64,000 bases of DNA from Paenibacillus sp. FSL H7-0357 (GCF_000758525.1 NZ_CP009241.1:5084001-5148000); one strand, 5' to 3'; positions 26,502 to 37,050 are shown, numbered from the stretch's first letter. The notes: generated by a model from the letters alone, not told the origin. Translations and numbers: made by a program.

Positions 26502-27527
26502 CTACCGGACAAAAGGAAACAGCAGCTTTTGATTCTCGGGCCATAGCATGTTTTCCAGGTCAATCAGCTTGGTGCCAGTATCCACACGCTCAGGAATGTC
26601 GATGCCTTCCAGGGCTTGGGCTGCATATTTCACGGCCAGATAACCGTTGCTGAACGGATTCTGGATCACAGTTGCCTGGACGGTTCCGTCCTGAAGCATT
26701 TCCATCATCGAGGGAGAGCTGTCGAAGGCCACCATTTTAACCTTATGCTGCTTCAGATTCTGCAGCACTTTGCCCGCGCCCTGCGACGCCGTTTCATTCA
26801 ATGTGGCGATTCCGCGCAAATCGGGATGATTCTGCAGCATGTCCCGGGTCAATGATTCTGCATTGTCCGTGTTTGAAGAGGTGTAGGAAATCTGCACGAC
26901 CTGAACATTCGGATAACGGGCCGCATAGTTCAGGAAACCCTTTTCCCTTTCTTCTGCGTCCCGGGCTCCATAATCAATCGGTCCGCTGGATTCCGGCTGC
27001 ACGTTCTGAGAGGAGTTGGTGAAATTGATGATTCCAATCTCACCATATCCGTTCAACAGCTGTATCAGTCTTTCCGCTGATTTCTGTCCGGCTTCATAGC
27101 CATTTGAACCCACGTAGGCTTTGACTCTGGCCGAACCAACCTCGGCATCGACGGAAATGACAGGGATTTTGTAATAGGCGGCCTGATCCACTACCTGGGC
27201 CAACCCCATATAACTGCTGGCTGCCAAAATAATCGCCTCTGCCTTTTGATTAATAGAATCCTCAACCATGGTAATCTGCTTATCAATCTCACTCTCGGAA
27301 TCAGGTGCCTTGAACGTCAGCTTGACATTAAATTCCTTGGCGGCGGCTTCAGCACCGAGCTTAACCGTGTTCCAGTAATCCCCTTTGTTCATCTTGACAA
27401 TCATATCGATATTATGCGTTTTGTTGGTGCTGATATAAGCGGCGGGAGACGTATTGAAGCAGGAAGTGACCGTCAGCCACAGCACCGGACAAAGCAGCAG
27501 AATCAGCCACAATCGTTTGCTTCTCAT
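26502..27527 (-). CDS. Sugar-binding-fold lipoprotein, probable sensor partner of the kinase
   Basis: 341 aa type-1 periplasmic binding protein. Signal sequence with a Cys after LWLTVTS, then IDMIVKMNKGDYWNTVKLGAEAAAKEF, QKAEAIILAASSYMGL, YVGSNGYEAGQKSAERL and VVQISYTSSNTDNAESLTRDML, all hallmarks of the ribose/galactose receptor class. Its start overlaps the kinase stop codon (ATGA). Such a tightly coupled receptor in a YesM/YesN-type locus is typically the extracellular sensor that hands ligand information to the kinase rather than a transport protein (family knowledge, inferred here). Confidence 0.85.
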   Translation of the reverse strand: MRSKRLWLILLLCPVLWLTVTSCFNTSPAAYISTNKTHNIDMIVKMNKGDYWNTVKLGAEAAAKEFNVKLTFKAPDSESEIDKQITMVEDSINQKAEAIILAASSYMGLAQVVDQAAYYKIPVISVDAEVGSARVKAYVGSNGYEAGQKSAERLIQLLNGYGEIGIINFTNSSQNVQPESSGPIDYGARDAEEREKGFLNYAARYPNVQVVQISYTSSNTDNAESLTRDMLQNHPDLRGIATLNETASQGAGKVLQNLKQHKVKMVAFDSSPSMMEMLQDGTVQATVIQNPFSNGYLAVKYAAQALEGIDIPERVDTGTKLIDLENMLWPENQKLLFPFVR

Positions 27528-29353
27528 GGAGATGATTCATCCTCCTTCTGCGGCTCCGGCCCCTCTGCGGTTTGGATTGCCGGGAATGTAATAGTGACCG
27601 TTGTGCCTTCCTCAAGCTCGCTTTCGAATGCAAGACCGAATTCGCGTCCGTAATAAAGTCTGATCCGCTCATTCACATTCCGCACGCCTACACCAGAGCC
27701 GCTGCCGCTTTTGGTCCCGCCGCTTAAAATCATATTCAGCATTTCCCTCGGCATTCCTAGCCCGTTATCACTGATTGTGATGACAATTAAGCCATGCTGA
27801 AGCTCGGCACTAATGGAGATCAGACCTTCGTCCGGCAGCATTTCAATCCCGTGATACAGTGCATTTTCTACAATCGGCTGCAGAATCAGCTTGATCGTCT
27901 GGTACTGGAGCACCTCATCCTGCGCCTTGATTTCAAAGCGGAATTTATTCTTGAAGCGGAAGCTCTGGATGACAAGATAATGACGGATATGATCCAGCTC
28001 TTCCTGCACGGTAATAATATTATTCCCCTTGCTCAGGCTGATCCGGAAAAACTTCGACAAGGATTGGATCATCGTGACCACTTCCTCGTTTTTGCCCCGT
28101 TCGGCAAGCCGGATGACAGAGTTCAGCGTGTTGTACAAAAAGTGCGGGTTGATCTGCGACTGCAGTACTTCAAGCTCACCTTTGCGCTTGGTCTCCTGCT
28201 CATAAATTATCTGGTCCATCAGCTGGCGGATCCGCTGGAGCATCAGGTTAAAGCGCCGCGACAGCTGTTCAACCTCATAAGCGCCGCTGACATTGATCGG
28301 AGTATTCAGATCACCCTCACCCACCTGCTTGACGGTCCGCTCCAGCTTGCGGATGGGACTGGCAATGAGCCAGGACAGGAAGACGGAGACAGCAATCACT
28401 CCAAGAATAACAGCAGCCAGAAACCAGACCAGAAATTGATTCAGATCCCGTTTCGTAGTCACAATTTCATCGTAATAAGCGACACCGACGATTTTCCAGC
28501 CGGTCTCCGCCAGCGTGCGTACGGTGATAAAACGTTTCTCTCCTGTCGATTCATCCAGATAGCTGCGGTAAGCATACTCCAGCACCGGTTCCACGTTCTC
28601 ATACTTTAGACCGGCATAAATGAGCTGTTGCTGGGGGTGATAAACGATGTTGCCCAGCGAGTCCAAAATGTAAGCGTATCCTCTTTTGCCAAGCTTGACC
28701 TGCCGGCTCAGCTCATCAATCGTCCGGAAGTTGAAGTCGATCAGCAGGATGCCGGTTTTCAGTTCTCCGTTTTCTCTGTATTGAATCATTTTGCTAATGG
28801 AGACAACCCAGGTATACCGCCCCTTGAATAAATTTTGGATATGCGGTGCGGAATAGGAAATCTCCGAGCTTTTTTTGGCGGTGGTGAACCAGCTCTGACT
28901 TTCCAGCTGTGTATTCAGGCGCATGTTCTGGCCCGGGGTCCCGACCACATATTTCCCCTGCAGCGTAAACACGGCGACCGACACCAAATCTTTTCTGCTG
29001 TTCATCAGCGTATCCATCCGTTCGTACAGCAGCGGGGAGTCAATAGAGGCACTCGTCGTGACCTGTTCCTCCGCCGTCTCAAAAATATTGCTCATTCCTT
29101 TGACATACAGCTCCAGATTATAATTCACCTGCTCTATTATCTGCTGCATATTCAGATTGGCATTCTCCTCGGCTGTCTTCGCAAACTTGTTGTACAGCAT
29201 GAAGCTGACGATCACCGCAACCAGCACAGTAACCGCCGTGAACGACACCGTAATGATAAGCTGAATACTCCGAAGTTTGGAGGATATCCTTGTTTTGCCG
29301 CGTCTGTCTTGCTGCGGGCGCAGCGGGAAAAAATAAGCCTTCGGCCTGTTCAT
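27524..29353 (-). CDS. YesM-type sensor histidine kinase
   Basis: 609 aa membrane kinase. Helix 1 is about residues 27-52, then an extracellular dCache-like region (to about 300) and helix 2 (about 303-325). A HAMP linker (ASPIRKLERTVKQVGEGDLNTPI) follows, then the His_kinase domain with His404 in QINPHFLYNTLN. The HATPase_c domain has N-box PIVENALYHGIE and G-box SDNGLGMP plus GSGVGVRNVNERIRL. ATG 29353 starts 2 bp after the regulator gene with GGGGAGG ahead of it. It should phosphorylate the REC-AraC regulator encoded immediately upstream in response to a sugar-type ligand. Confidence 0.95.
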   Translation of the reverse strand: MNRPKAYFFPLRPQQDRRGKTRISSKLRSIQLIITVSFTAVTVLVAVIVSFMLYNKFAKTAEENANLNMQQIIEQVNYNLELYVKGMSNIFETAEEQVTTSASIDSPLLYERMDTLMNSRKDLVSVAVFTLQGKYVVGTPGQNMRLNTQLESQSWFTTAKKSSEISYSAPHIQNLFKGRYTWVVSISKMIQYRENGELKTGILLIDFNFRTIDELSRQVKLGKRGYAYILDSLGNIVYHPQQQLIYAGLKYENVEPVLEYAYRSYLDESTGEKRFITVRTLAETGWKIVGVAYYDEIVTTKRDLNQFLVWFLAAVILGVIAVSVFLSWLIASPIRKLERTVKQVGEGDLNTPINVSGAYEVEQLSRRFNLMLQRIRQLMDQIIYEQETKRKGELEVLQSQINPHFLYNTLNSVIRLAERGKNEEVVTMIQSLSKFFRISLSKGNNIITVQEELDHIRHYLVIQSFRFKNKFRFEIKAQDEVLQYQTIKLILQPIVENALYHGIEMLPDEGLISISAELQHGLIVITISDNGLGMPREMLNMILSGGTKSGSGSGVGVRNVNERIRLYYGREFGLAFESELEEGTTVTITFPAIQTAEGPEPQKEDESSP

Positions 29354-29355
29354 GG

Positions 29356-31005
29356 CTAGCCTCCCCGGGAGCTGTTCTTATACTCTTTGGGAGATTGTCC
29401 ATATTTCTTGCGGAAGCAGAAGCTAAAATAATTCGGGTCGGCAAAGCCGATTTTTTCGGCAATTTCAAAAGCCTTCAGCTCTGTTGAGCGCAGCAGTTCC
29501 TTGGCAGCCTCCAGACGGATCTGCAGCAGATAGCTGACAAAGGTCATCTTCATCTCTTTCTTAAAAATGCTGCTGAAATATCCCGTACTGATATGCAAAT
29601 GCTGGCAGACTTTGCCGATCGAGATGTCGGACTCCTCATAATGACCCCGGATATATTCCTTGGCTTGGTCAATCAGCTGTTTGTAGCTCGACTGCCGCTC
29701 CGAAGCGATGGAATCCATCAGCCGGCTGCACACATTGATAATCCACTGCTTAGCTTCGCCCATATTGTTGAATTTATGGATTTCCGTCAGCGAAGACAGC
29801 CCTGATCCGATGTAATCCGTGGTCTCACTGCCTGACTCCTTAGCCACCCGTAGAATCGAGGTGATGATCTCCAGCAGAAACACCTGATAGTCCTGCGTCG
29901 AAACCTGTGCGGTGTCCAGTCCCCCGAACAATTCGTCGACAACCTCTTTCAGCTCCTGTACCGTGCCCAGCTTGATTGTACGGATCAGCGATTGTTGGGT
30001 CAGCTCGTCATAAGCCAGCATTTGATTGGATCTTGACTCCACATCTTCGATCCAGATCACTCTGTTGTTGCCGAGAATGAGGCGGTAATCAAGTGCCTGC
30101 AGCGCATCGCCGAATGAATTGAACAGCAAGGACGCTGTATGGCATACTGTTCCGGCTCCTGAGGTCACCGTCAGCTTTAGAAACCGCTGTACATTTTGCC
30201 GGATTTCCTCCAAGATCGCGAAGGTTTTGCCGGTAATCTCCGCCTCATCCTTCTCCATACTGACCGAGAGCAGCACGACATCATCCCGGTGTATAAATAC
30301 TTTGCCGAAACCATGCTTCAGACAAATTTCCTCAGCGATATTAAGCACCGCGAACAGCTGCAAATTGCGGTCGCCGGTGTCACGCAGGGATATGGGCAGA
30401 CTCTGGATAACTCCTGCATTCTTCTCCGAACGGATATAATCTATGCTGATTACGGAAGACTGAAAGCTCTCACCAGAGAGGCTGATGCCGTATTCCGCAC
30501 TTTTCTCGGCGATTTCCGCGGGCCGCAGCCTGCGGGAAACAAGCGAGGAGAGGAATTGTTCACGAAGCACAGGCAGACTCTTCCGGTAATGCTCGCTCAG
30601 CACAAATACATTTTCTTTCTCAGCGATTTCCGCCTCTATGGTTTTTCTAACCTTGAGCAGTGTGTCGATCAATTCCTGAGAAGAAAACGGTTTCAGAATA
30701 TACTCGTCAATTTGCAGTTTAATCGCTTTCTGGGCGTACTCAAATTCATCATAGCCGGTGAGAATTATGATCTTCGTATTGGGATGACGGCTGCGGATCC
30801 ATTCGGACAGCTGAAGTCCGTTCAGAAATGGCATCTGGATGTCGGTCACGACCACATCCGGCAGCAGGCGGTCGATTGATTCCGCAGCCTCACGGCCATT
30901 CTCCGCCTGATCTACAACCTCAAAACCATAGCTGCCCCAGTCGATCTGTGCGATAATCCCTTCTCTTACGTCCTCTTCATCTTCGGCAAGAATCAATTTA
31001 TACAT
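29356..31005 (-). CDS. YesN-type response regulator (REC plus AraC HTH)
   Basis: 549 aa. The receiver domain has the acidic pocket (AEDEED), phospho-acceptor Asp55 in VVTDIQMPFLNG, and Lys in EYILKPFSS. A central region of about 300 residues of unknown fold follows. The C-terminal AraC pair of helix-turn-helices is visible (ISIGKVCQHLHISTGYFSSIFKKEMKMTFVSYLL and AFEIAEKIGFADPNYFSFCFRKKYGQSPKEYK). ATG 31005 has AAGAGGGATG upstream. First gene of a four-gene operon. The likely target is the operon itself or an unlinked sugar transporter. Confidence 0.95.
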   Translation of the reverse strand: MYKLILAEDEEDVREGIIAQIDWGSYGFEVVDQAENGREAAESIDRLLPDVVVTDIQMPFLNGLQLSEWIRSRHPNTKIIILTGYDEFEYAQKAIKLQIDEYILKPFSSQELIDTLLKVRKTIEAEIAEKENVFVLSEHYRKSLPVLREQFLSSLVSRRLRPAEIAEKSAEYGISLSGESFQSSVISIDYIRSEKNAGVIQSLPISLRDTGDRNLQLFAVLNIAEEICLKHGFGKVFIHRDDVVLLSVSMEKDEAEITGKTFAILEEIRQNVQRFLKLTVTSGAGTVCHTASLLFNSFGDALQALDYRLILGNNRVIWIEDVESRSNQMLAYDELTQQSLIRTIKLGTVQELKEVVDELFGGLDTAQVSTQDYQVFLLEIITSILRVAKESGSETTDYIGSGLSSLTEIHKFNNMGEAKQWIINVCSRLMDSIASERQSSYKQLIDQAKEYIRGHYEESDISIGKVCQHLHISTGYFSSIFKKEMKMTFVSYLLQIRLEAAKELLRSTELKAFEIAEKIGFADPNYFSFCFRKKYGQSPKEYKNSSRGG

Positions 31006-31292
31006 GCTTCATCCCTCTTATAATTTCTGTTTAGGTAATTATAAAACTATTCTAGCTGATTCGATCAACTCTATCTATGTTTAACTTAAGTAAGGGGTAA
31101 AAGATAATGAATGGCTATTCCGCCGGTTCAGCAAATTCATTATACAGTGGCAATGGACGGGTATACATAAGCAAATTGAGGGAATGATATTCTCCTGTGC
31201 AGAACGGTCGGGTATACCTCTACGGCGAATAGACGGTATAGGATTAAATTTCTAAACAGCCTCGATAAAACGGGGGGTTCTGAGGAAACTGC

Positions 31293-31323
31293 AAAAAAAA
31301 AACCATCCCGGTTGCCGGGATGG
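31293..31323 (-). terminator. Terminator of the purT-acetyltransferase pair; rest of the 31.0-31.3 kb gap
   Basis: CCATCCCGG (31303-31311) pairs perfectly with CCGGGATGG (31315-31323) with a TTG loop. Ten A residues at 31293-31302 give a long U-tract in the minus-strand RNA, 22 bp after the acetyltransferase stop. In the rest of the gap (31006-31292), which must hold the promoter of the response-regulator operon, I see no gene. CGGGTATAC occurs twice (about 31159 and 31209). Confidence 0.9.
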
Positions 31324-31344
31324 GGATGATTGTACGTATTAGAT

Positions 31345-31809
31345 TTACAGCAATGCTTTGTTGAAGCGGTAGCCGGTAGTCTGCTCGAAACCCATATGAC
31401 GGTAAAAAGCATGCGCAGGCGCACGTTCCACACGGTTGCCGCTTCTAAGGAACAGCTGGCAGCAACCCTGCCCGCGGGCCCATTCTTCCGCTGCAGCTAC
31501 CAATCTTTTGCCGAGGCCGTTGCCTCTAAGCTCCTCTGATACAATCAGCGCGTTGATTTCCGTAATACAATCCGCATGTTTGTAATAGGATTTCACCTGC
31601 CGAAGTCCAATCATTCCCACAACTTCATTGTCCAGTTCAGCGACCAGTGTGCAATGGAACGGATCATTCTCCATGCCTTCCATTCTCTCTTTCATCACGC
31701 TAAGTGTTGTCGGATAGCCGAATTCCCGCAGAAGGGCTGTCACTCTCTCCAGATCATTCATGCCGCATTTGCGAATTTGCAGTACTTGCTCCTGAGTACT
31801 ACTGTTCAT
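31345..31809 (-). CDS. GNAT-family N-acetyltransferase
   Basis: 154 aa. Canonical GNAT layout: [20 protein letters not shown], the [12 protein letters not shown] strand, [29 protein letters not shown] (acetyl-CoA loop R-G-N-G-L-G) and [19 protein letters not shown] at the end. ATG 31809 is preferred over 31815 because GGAGG lies 9 bp ahead. It overlaps the end of purT by 11 bp and is probably co-translated. The small-molecule or protein substrate is unknown. Confidence 0.9.
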   Translation of the reverse strand: MNSSTQEQVLQIRKCGMNDLERVTALLREFGYPTTLSVMKERMEGMENDPFHCTLVAELDNEVVGMIGLRQVKSYYKHADCITEINALIVSEELRGNGLGKRLVAAAEEWARGQGCCQLFLRSGNRVERAPAHAFYRHMGFEQTTGYRFNKALL

Positions 31810-32989
31810 TCTCATATACCTCCACTTTTAGCATAGACGCCGCCTGTTTGGCGGTAGTCCGCGCGATTTCTACATCTTCCGCTGCACTGAGGGCTACTGC
31901 CATCCGCCGTCCAGGACGGATTTCAGGTTTGCCGAATACCCTAACCTGTGTACGGGGAAGCGCCAGCGCTTCGCCGATTCCGGATATGGCAAAAGCCTGT
32001 CCGGTTTTTTCTGCTTTCAGGGTAGCCGAAGCGCCCGGTGTTACAAGCGCAACCGAGTCCAGCGGAAATCCAAGAATGGCTCTGACATGCAGAGCGAATT
32101 CCGATAAATCCTGCGTAATCATTGTAACCATGCCGGTATCATGCGGTCTGGGCGATACTTCACTGAACAATACTCCCTGCTCTGTAAGAAACAGCTCCAC
32201 TCCAAAAATACCAAGGCCTCCAAGCTGATCAGTTACCGCTTTGGCGATATTCTGAGCTTCTGCCAGCGTGCGCTCACTCATCTGATGCGGCTGCCAGGAC
32301 TCTACATAGTCGCCGTCCTTCTGGATATGGCCGATCGGCGGACAAAATACAGTTCCGCTTGCCGATCGGACCGTAAGCAAGGTAATCTCACTTTCAAACG
32401 TAACGAAAGCCTCCACGATGACCCGTGTCCCTTTGGCCCGCGCTCCTTCCAGAGCCGTATTCCAGCAGTCCTCCACATCACCTGGTTTCTTGCAGACACT
32501 TTGTCCTTTGCCGGAAGAGCTCATAATCGGCTTGATCACACAGGGTGTGCCAAGCTCTTCCACTGCCTGGCGCAATTCGTCCAGACTGTCCGCGAAGCGG
32601 TATGCCGCGGTCGGCAGGCCAAGCTCTTCAGCCGCTAAACGCCGGATACCCTCCCGGTCCATGGTCAGCCGGGCTGCACGTGCAGTCGGGACTACGAAGA
32701 ATCCTTCCGCCTCCAGCTCCAGCAGCGCATGAGTGGCAATAGCCTCAATCTCGGGCACAATCAAGTCAGGCTTCTCGGAACGGATGAGCGTCTTAAGCGC
32801 ATCCGCGTCCAGCATATCAATTACATAGGAGCGATGGGCTACACCCATCGCCGGGGCATCTTGATAACGATCCACAGCTACGGTCTCTACGCCAAGGCGC
32901 TGAGCTTCGATAATGACTTCCTTACCCAATTCCCCGCTGCCCAAGAGCAGCAGCTTACGGCTTTGAGCTGAAAAAGGAGCTCCCCACAT
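31799..32989 (-). CDS. purT: Formate-dependent phosphoribosylglycinamide formyltransferase (GAR transformylase 2)
   Basis: 396-aa ATP-grasp enzyme that makes formyl-GAR from GAR, formate and ATP in purine synthesis, bypassing folate-dependent PurN. Visible are [21 protein letters not shown] at the N-terminus, [14 protein letters not shown], the ATP-grasp [15 protein letters not shown] loop and the [15 protein letters not shown] metal-site region. ATG 32989 has GGAG 7 bp upstream; TTG 33001 is a weaker choice. It stands apart from any other pur genes and shares its transcript with an acetyltransferase. The 147 bp upstream show no riboswitch I recognise. Confidence 0.95.
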   Translation of the reverse strand: MWGAPFSAQSRKLLLLGSGELGKEVIIEAQRLGVETVAVDRYQDAPAMGVAHRSYVIDMLDADALKTLIRSEKPDLIVPEIEAIATHALLELEAEGFFVVPTARAARLTMDREGIRRLAAEELGLPTAAYRFADSLDELRQAVEELGTPCVIKPIMSSSGKGQSVCKKPGDVEDCWNTALEGARAKGTRVIVEAFVTFESEITLLTVRSASGTVFCPPIGHIQKDGDYVESWQPHQMSERTLAEAQNIAKAVTDQLGGLGIFGVELFLTEQGVLFSEVSPRPHDTGMVTMITQDLSEFALHVRAILGFPLDSVALVTPGASATLKAEKTGQAFAISGIGEALALPRTQVRVFGKPEIRPGRRMAVALSAAEDVEIARTTAKQAASMLKVEVYENEQ

Positions 32990-33136
32990 TGTCGACTCCA
33001 ACCTCTTTCGGCTAATTTGACTGCTGACTCTCTTTTTCTGTAAATGTCGCAGTTTTCATTGTAAATTTTCAGGCTTCTTTATTTTCTTCCATCAACGACC
33101 AGATTGCAAGCCTTCTTCGACATTTTCCTACAATCT

Positions 33137-36100
33137 TCACAGATCGCCGTCTACGAGATCGTCGAAATTTCTCTCCAGAACATTTAATTGATGGCCAATT
33201 TGGCCCCAATGTTCCGCAGAATCACCCCCTTTCAAGAGACCGGACATCACTTCCTCCCGCTCAGCCAGAGCTGCTCGGAGTGTGTCTGCCGAACGTTTCA
33301 ACGCCTGCTCCGCTACACCCGTATAAAAATCCAATAATAAATCTTCCTGCGTTCCGGCGGCTCCGGCAACTGTTTCCTTCAGCCAAGGGTCCACTAATGC
33401 TCTGACTTCGTTACGCCCCGGCCCCTCAAAGAAATGACGCGGCGATTTGAAGCGGCCCCATAATGCAGCCCAATCCAGAGGGGATAACCGGCACTCCAGC
33501 TTATCCGGGGAAGGCCAGTGTTCTTCGGCATTGTCCATGAGCTGAAGCTCCTGAGCCGAAATCGACAGTTCCGACGCGGCCGATGAAGCTGCCGTCCGCA
33601 CGAGTTTTTGACCTGCCGCTTCCAGGCGCAGGGTAGTCGCCCACAATTCCTGTTCCAGTTCACGCTCAAGGGTGCGTTCCAGTTCTCTGCCACAGGCTGT
33701 AAAGATATCTTTCAGATTTCCGCTATCCTCGCGCAGCACGGAAGGATGGAAGGATTCCTGGAAGAAACGGCCGAAGGCAAATCCGATCCGCTGCCGCACA
33801 TGATAGAGCAGTTCTTCACCTTCCCGGCGCAGGTCGCGCAGCGGACGTTCCTCGGCGGAAAGCGCCGTGAGCCGTGCTTCTGCGGTGCGGCGCCGTTCCT
33901 GCAGCTCCAGCAGTCCGGCTTCACGCCTTCCTGCCTCCATCTCGGCCAGCTTCTGCCATTCTTCCGCCCGCATGCGCACGGAGGCAATGTTCTCTTGCGC
34001 GGCTGCAAGCGACAACCGCGGCAGTTCTCCGCCCGCGAATTCCGCAAGCGCCTCTTCAAAGGTCTGGAAACGGGAGCTTTCATAAGCTTCCCGGTTGTGG
34101 TCTGTTTTGCCTTGCAGCGCCAGCAGACTGGACAAGGTATATATCCGCGGCGAGGTAAGGCCGCCGGCACGCAGGTTCTGCGCGACATGCCCCTTCACCT
34201 CTTCCAGCTCCGCTTCGTCTGCGGCCAAATCAGAAGCGTTGATGATAAAGAACATTTTATCCAGCGCGAAGCTGTCTTTAATTCTTCCCAATTGGGCCAG
34301 CAGACCACGGTCCGCTTTGGAAAAGGCATGATTATAATAGGTCACAAAACATATCGCGTCCGCATTCTTCATGTAACCGAAGGTTACACCGGTATGACGG
34401 GCATGCAGGGAATCCGCGCCAGGGGTATCCACCAGCACAATGCCGCTCGCGGTCAAGGGACAGTCATAATACAGGTCAATCCCCTGCACAAAACAGGCCC
34501 GCGTCTCCTCGGCGACCAGTCCACGGTATTCCTGCAGATCAACAGTCCGCACCGTTCCCAGCAGTCCCTCCGCTTCTGACCATCCAGCCGCCGCCGCCCG
34601 CAGGAATCCGGCATGCGGCAGGGCGGAAGGATGCAGGCCGCTGACCTTCAGCCCAGCCACCTCAGCGGTCCAGCTCTGCCGCTGCGGGGGCGCAAGCTGC
34701 AGTACGCTGAAGGAATGGAGGATGTCCTCCCAGAAATCCTCCGCCGTCTTCATCGTTACCACCGCGCTGGCATGGCGGAACTCCCCTTCCGGTGACAGGA
34801 TGCGATTCACTGCTGCTGTGGCGGGGTGGGGAGACACAGGCAGCACTTCTTCGCCCAGCAGCGCATTGGCGAAGGAGGATTTACCGGCGCTGAACGCTCC
34901 GAACAGCGCCATCGTAAAGCGGCCGGCGGCGATGCTCTCCGCCCGTGCCGCAAGGCTGCGCGCCGCCGAGGCCATGGCCGGCTCGCCGCGCAGCAGCTCT
35001 GCCGCAGCGCTCAGCGCCGCTGCGGCCTTCGTGAGCCGGCGGCGTCCGCCCGCCGGCGAGACCGGCCCTGCCGCCCAGGCTGCGGCGGCAGGCCTTCCGG
35101 CCGCTGCGCCCGGCAGCGGCCGGACCTCACGCGGTGCGGCGCTGCTGGCGCCTGCCCGCGGGGCAACCCTCACCTCCGGCAGAGTGCCGGGGGTGAGGGT
35201 ACGGCGCGGCGGCGGCAGCAGCGCCGCGAGCTCTGCCGCGCGGGCATCCGCCGCGCGGTCAAGGGCAGCCAGCGCGGCTAGCGCGCGCGCCTGCCGCTGA
35301 AGGGCTTCTTCGCGGCGCGACAGATCGGCGCGCCGCTCTTCCAGCAGCGGCGGCAGCTTCGCCAGCAGCTCATCGCCAAGAGACAGGGCAGCCCGGCGGA
35401 ACTGGGCTTTAATTTCAGCCGCAAGCGTGCGGGTGAAATTAAGCAACGCCTCGCCCGAGGCCCCGGTTCCCGGCTTCACAGCAGCCGCCAGCCACTCCTG
35501 GCTCACCGCCGGAAAACTTTGCTTGAGCAGATTCTCGGCCCCCTCCTCCCACACGCCAAGGCCTTCGGCCCATTCCCGGACCAACTGAAGAATATGCCAT
35601 TCCAGTTGGGCGGTGATTTCCCGCGTTTGCAGTCCGTGCCAGGCTTTTAGCCGTTCTGCTTGCACCTTCTCCCGTTTCGCAGCCGTAAACAGCAGGCCCT
35701 GCCGGAAGCCGGGAGCCATGCTTTCAGCATAAGCACCTGCAGCTTCCCTTACATCGGCAGGCATCAGGTTGCTGTTGCCCAGCAGTGCATCGAGTGCGTT
35801 GCGCAGCATTAGGATTGACTGATCAGGCAGCTCTGCAAACTCCTTACGCTCTTCGTCACAAACCTGGAGCGCTCTTTCCACGGTGTACTTATCCACACCG
35901 CCCGATGTTTCCAGCAGTGCTTCGCGCTCCTCCTGCTGCTGCTCGCGGTATTCTGTCACTACCGCATCGGCCACATGATGTACCGAGCGGGACAAGCTGT
36001 AGCCAAGCAGCTCCTCCCGATGATCCAGCAGCTGGCGAATCAGCATAAGCAGACCGTCCCATTGATTTAGCGGATGCTCCATGTTCTTAAGTGAAGTGAA

Positions 36101-36820
36101 CAAAATACCAGCGGATTGAATTCCCCATTCATGGAAAGCGCTTTCCAATTGCTGCCGATAGGCTTCAATGGCAATTTCCTGTTCACGGTGCTTGTCAATC
36201 TGATTGATAATAAGATACAGCGGTTTGCCCCAATCACTGAGGTTTTTGGCAAAAGCCAGGTTATTTTCCGACTGTACATGATTGTAATCCATCACATAAA
36301 ACACCACATCGGCCAAGTGCAGTGCGGAGCGCGTCGCGGCTTGATGCCCGTCATCCGTGGAATCAACCCCCGGGGTGTCCATCAGAACACCATGTGCTCC
36401 AAGCAAAGGCACATCCTCCCAGACTTCAATCGCAGAATAATCACCGCCCTTGCGGCAATATTCCTGCAATTTCTCCGGTGTGGTCTCCCATGCGGAATTT
36501 GTCTCATTCTGTCCTTCCACCTTGGGATAGAGCCGTACGCGTGGTGCTCCGCTGCGGATAGACACGACATTGGCACTGGTCGGAACGGGCCCGGAAGGCA
36601 GTACATTGCTGCCGCATAACCTGTTAATCATACTCGACTTCCCTGCCGAAAAATGTCCGCAAAAGGTGAGTGTCAGCTCACGTGCACACTCTTTACTCTC
36701 CAAATCGGAGAGTACCCGCTGCGTTTCCGTCTCCCCCCACCGTTCCATCAGTGCTCCCAGCAGAGTAAGCGGCGAATCCGTCACATTCTCTGTTTTAATC
36801 TTGATTTGTTCTGCTGCCAC
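33137..36820 (-). CDS. Two-GTPase bacterial dynamin (DynA/YpbR-like)
   Basis: 1227 aa with two dynamin-type GTPase modules, as in B. subtilis DynA, which fuses membranes and protects against membrane stress. First GTPase: GHFSAGKSSMINRL near residue 55, MDTPGVDSTDDG, and NQIDK. Second: GAFSAGKSSFANALLG near residue 640, VDTPGADSLHARHTG, and INASDLA. Between them lies a very Ala/Arg/Pro-rich stretch encoded by unusually GC-rich DNA (34.96-35.36 kb). Each GTPase is followed by long helical regions of the stalk type. GTG 36820 was chosen because GGAGG lies 8 bp before it. No partner gene is adjacent. Confidence 0.92.
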   Translation of the reverse strand: MAAEQIKIKTENVTDSPLTLLGALMERWGETETQRVLSDLESKECARELTLTFCGHFSAGKSSMINRLCGSNVLPSGPVPTSANVVSIRSGAPRVRLYPKVEGQNETNSAWETTPEKLQEYCRKGGDYSAIEVWEDVPLLGAHGVLMDTPGVDSTDDGHQAATRSALHLADVVFYVMDYNHVQSENNLAFAKNLSDWGKPLYLIINQIDKHREQEIAIEAYRQQLESAFHEWGIQSAGILFTSLKNMEHPLNQWDGLLMLIRQLLDHREELLGYSLSRSVHHVADAVVTEYREQQQEEREALLETSGGVDKYTVERALQVCDEERKEFAELPDQSILMLRNALDALLGNSNLMPADVREAAGAYAESMAPGFRQGLLFTAAKREKVQAERLKAWHGLQTREITAQLEWHILQLVREWAEGLGVWEEGAENLLKQSFPAVSQEWLAAAVKPGTGASGEALLNFTRTLAAEIKAQFRRAALSLGDELLAKLPPLLEERRADLSRREEALQRQARALAALAALDRAADARAAELAALLPPPRRTLTPGTLPEVRVAPRAGASSAAPREVRPLPGAAAGRPAAAAWAAGPVSPAGGRRRLTKAAAALSAAAELLRGEPAMASAARSLAARAESIAAGRFTMALFGAFSAGKSSFANALLGEEVLPVSPHPATAAVNRILSPEGEFRHASAVVTMKTAEDFWEDILHSFSVLQLAPPQRQSWTAEVAGLKVSGLHPSALPHAGFLRAAAAGWSEAEGLLGTVRTVDLQEYRGLVAEETRACFVQGIDLYYDCPLTASGIVLVDTPGADSLHARHTGVTFGYMKNADAICFVTYYNHAFSKADRGLLAQLGRIKDSFALDKMFFIINASDLAADEAELEEVKGHVAQNLRAGGLTSPRIYTLSSLLALQGKTDHNREAYESSRFQTFEEALAEFAGGELPRLSLAAAQENIASVRMRAEEWQKLAEMEAGRREAGLLELQERRRTAEARLTALSAEERPLRDLRREGEELLYHVRQRIGFAFGRFFQESFHPSVLREDSGNLKDIFTACGRELERTLERELEQELWATTLRLEAAGQKLVRTAASSAASELSISAQELQLMDNAEEHWPSPDKLECRLSPLDWAALWGRFKSPRHFFEGPGRNEVRALVDPWLKETVAGAAGTQEDLLLDFYTGVAEQALKRSADTLRAALAEREEVMSGLLKGGDSAEHWGQIGHQLNVLERNFDDLVDGDL

Positions 36821-37050
36821 TATATCCACCTCCGCTGCATCCTAGAAAAAATCGACTTTATTTGAAGTCTATGTATGTACCCTTCATAAAGCGATATCTA
36901 AAATAAATATATCTTAACGTAAAAATAAATGGCATAACTAGAATAATTACATTTTATCACCAGTTTGCCACAAATCAAATATTCACGAATTACAAAATCC
37001 CCTATAAACCTTTACAAAATTCAGTTGACTAAAAATTTTGCATCCCTGAC

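Noticed and set aside
33002..33136. Search for a purine riboswitch before purT
   Set aside because: No aptamer-like conserved loops were seen in the leader.
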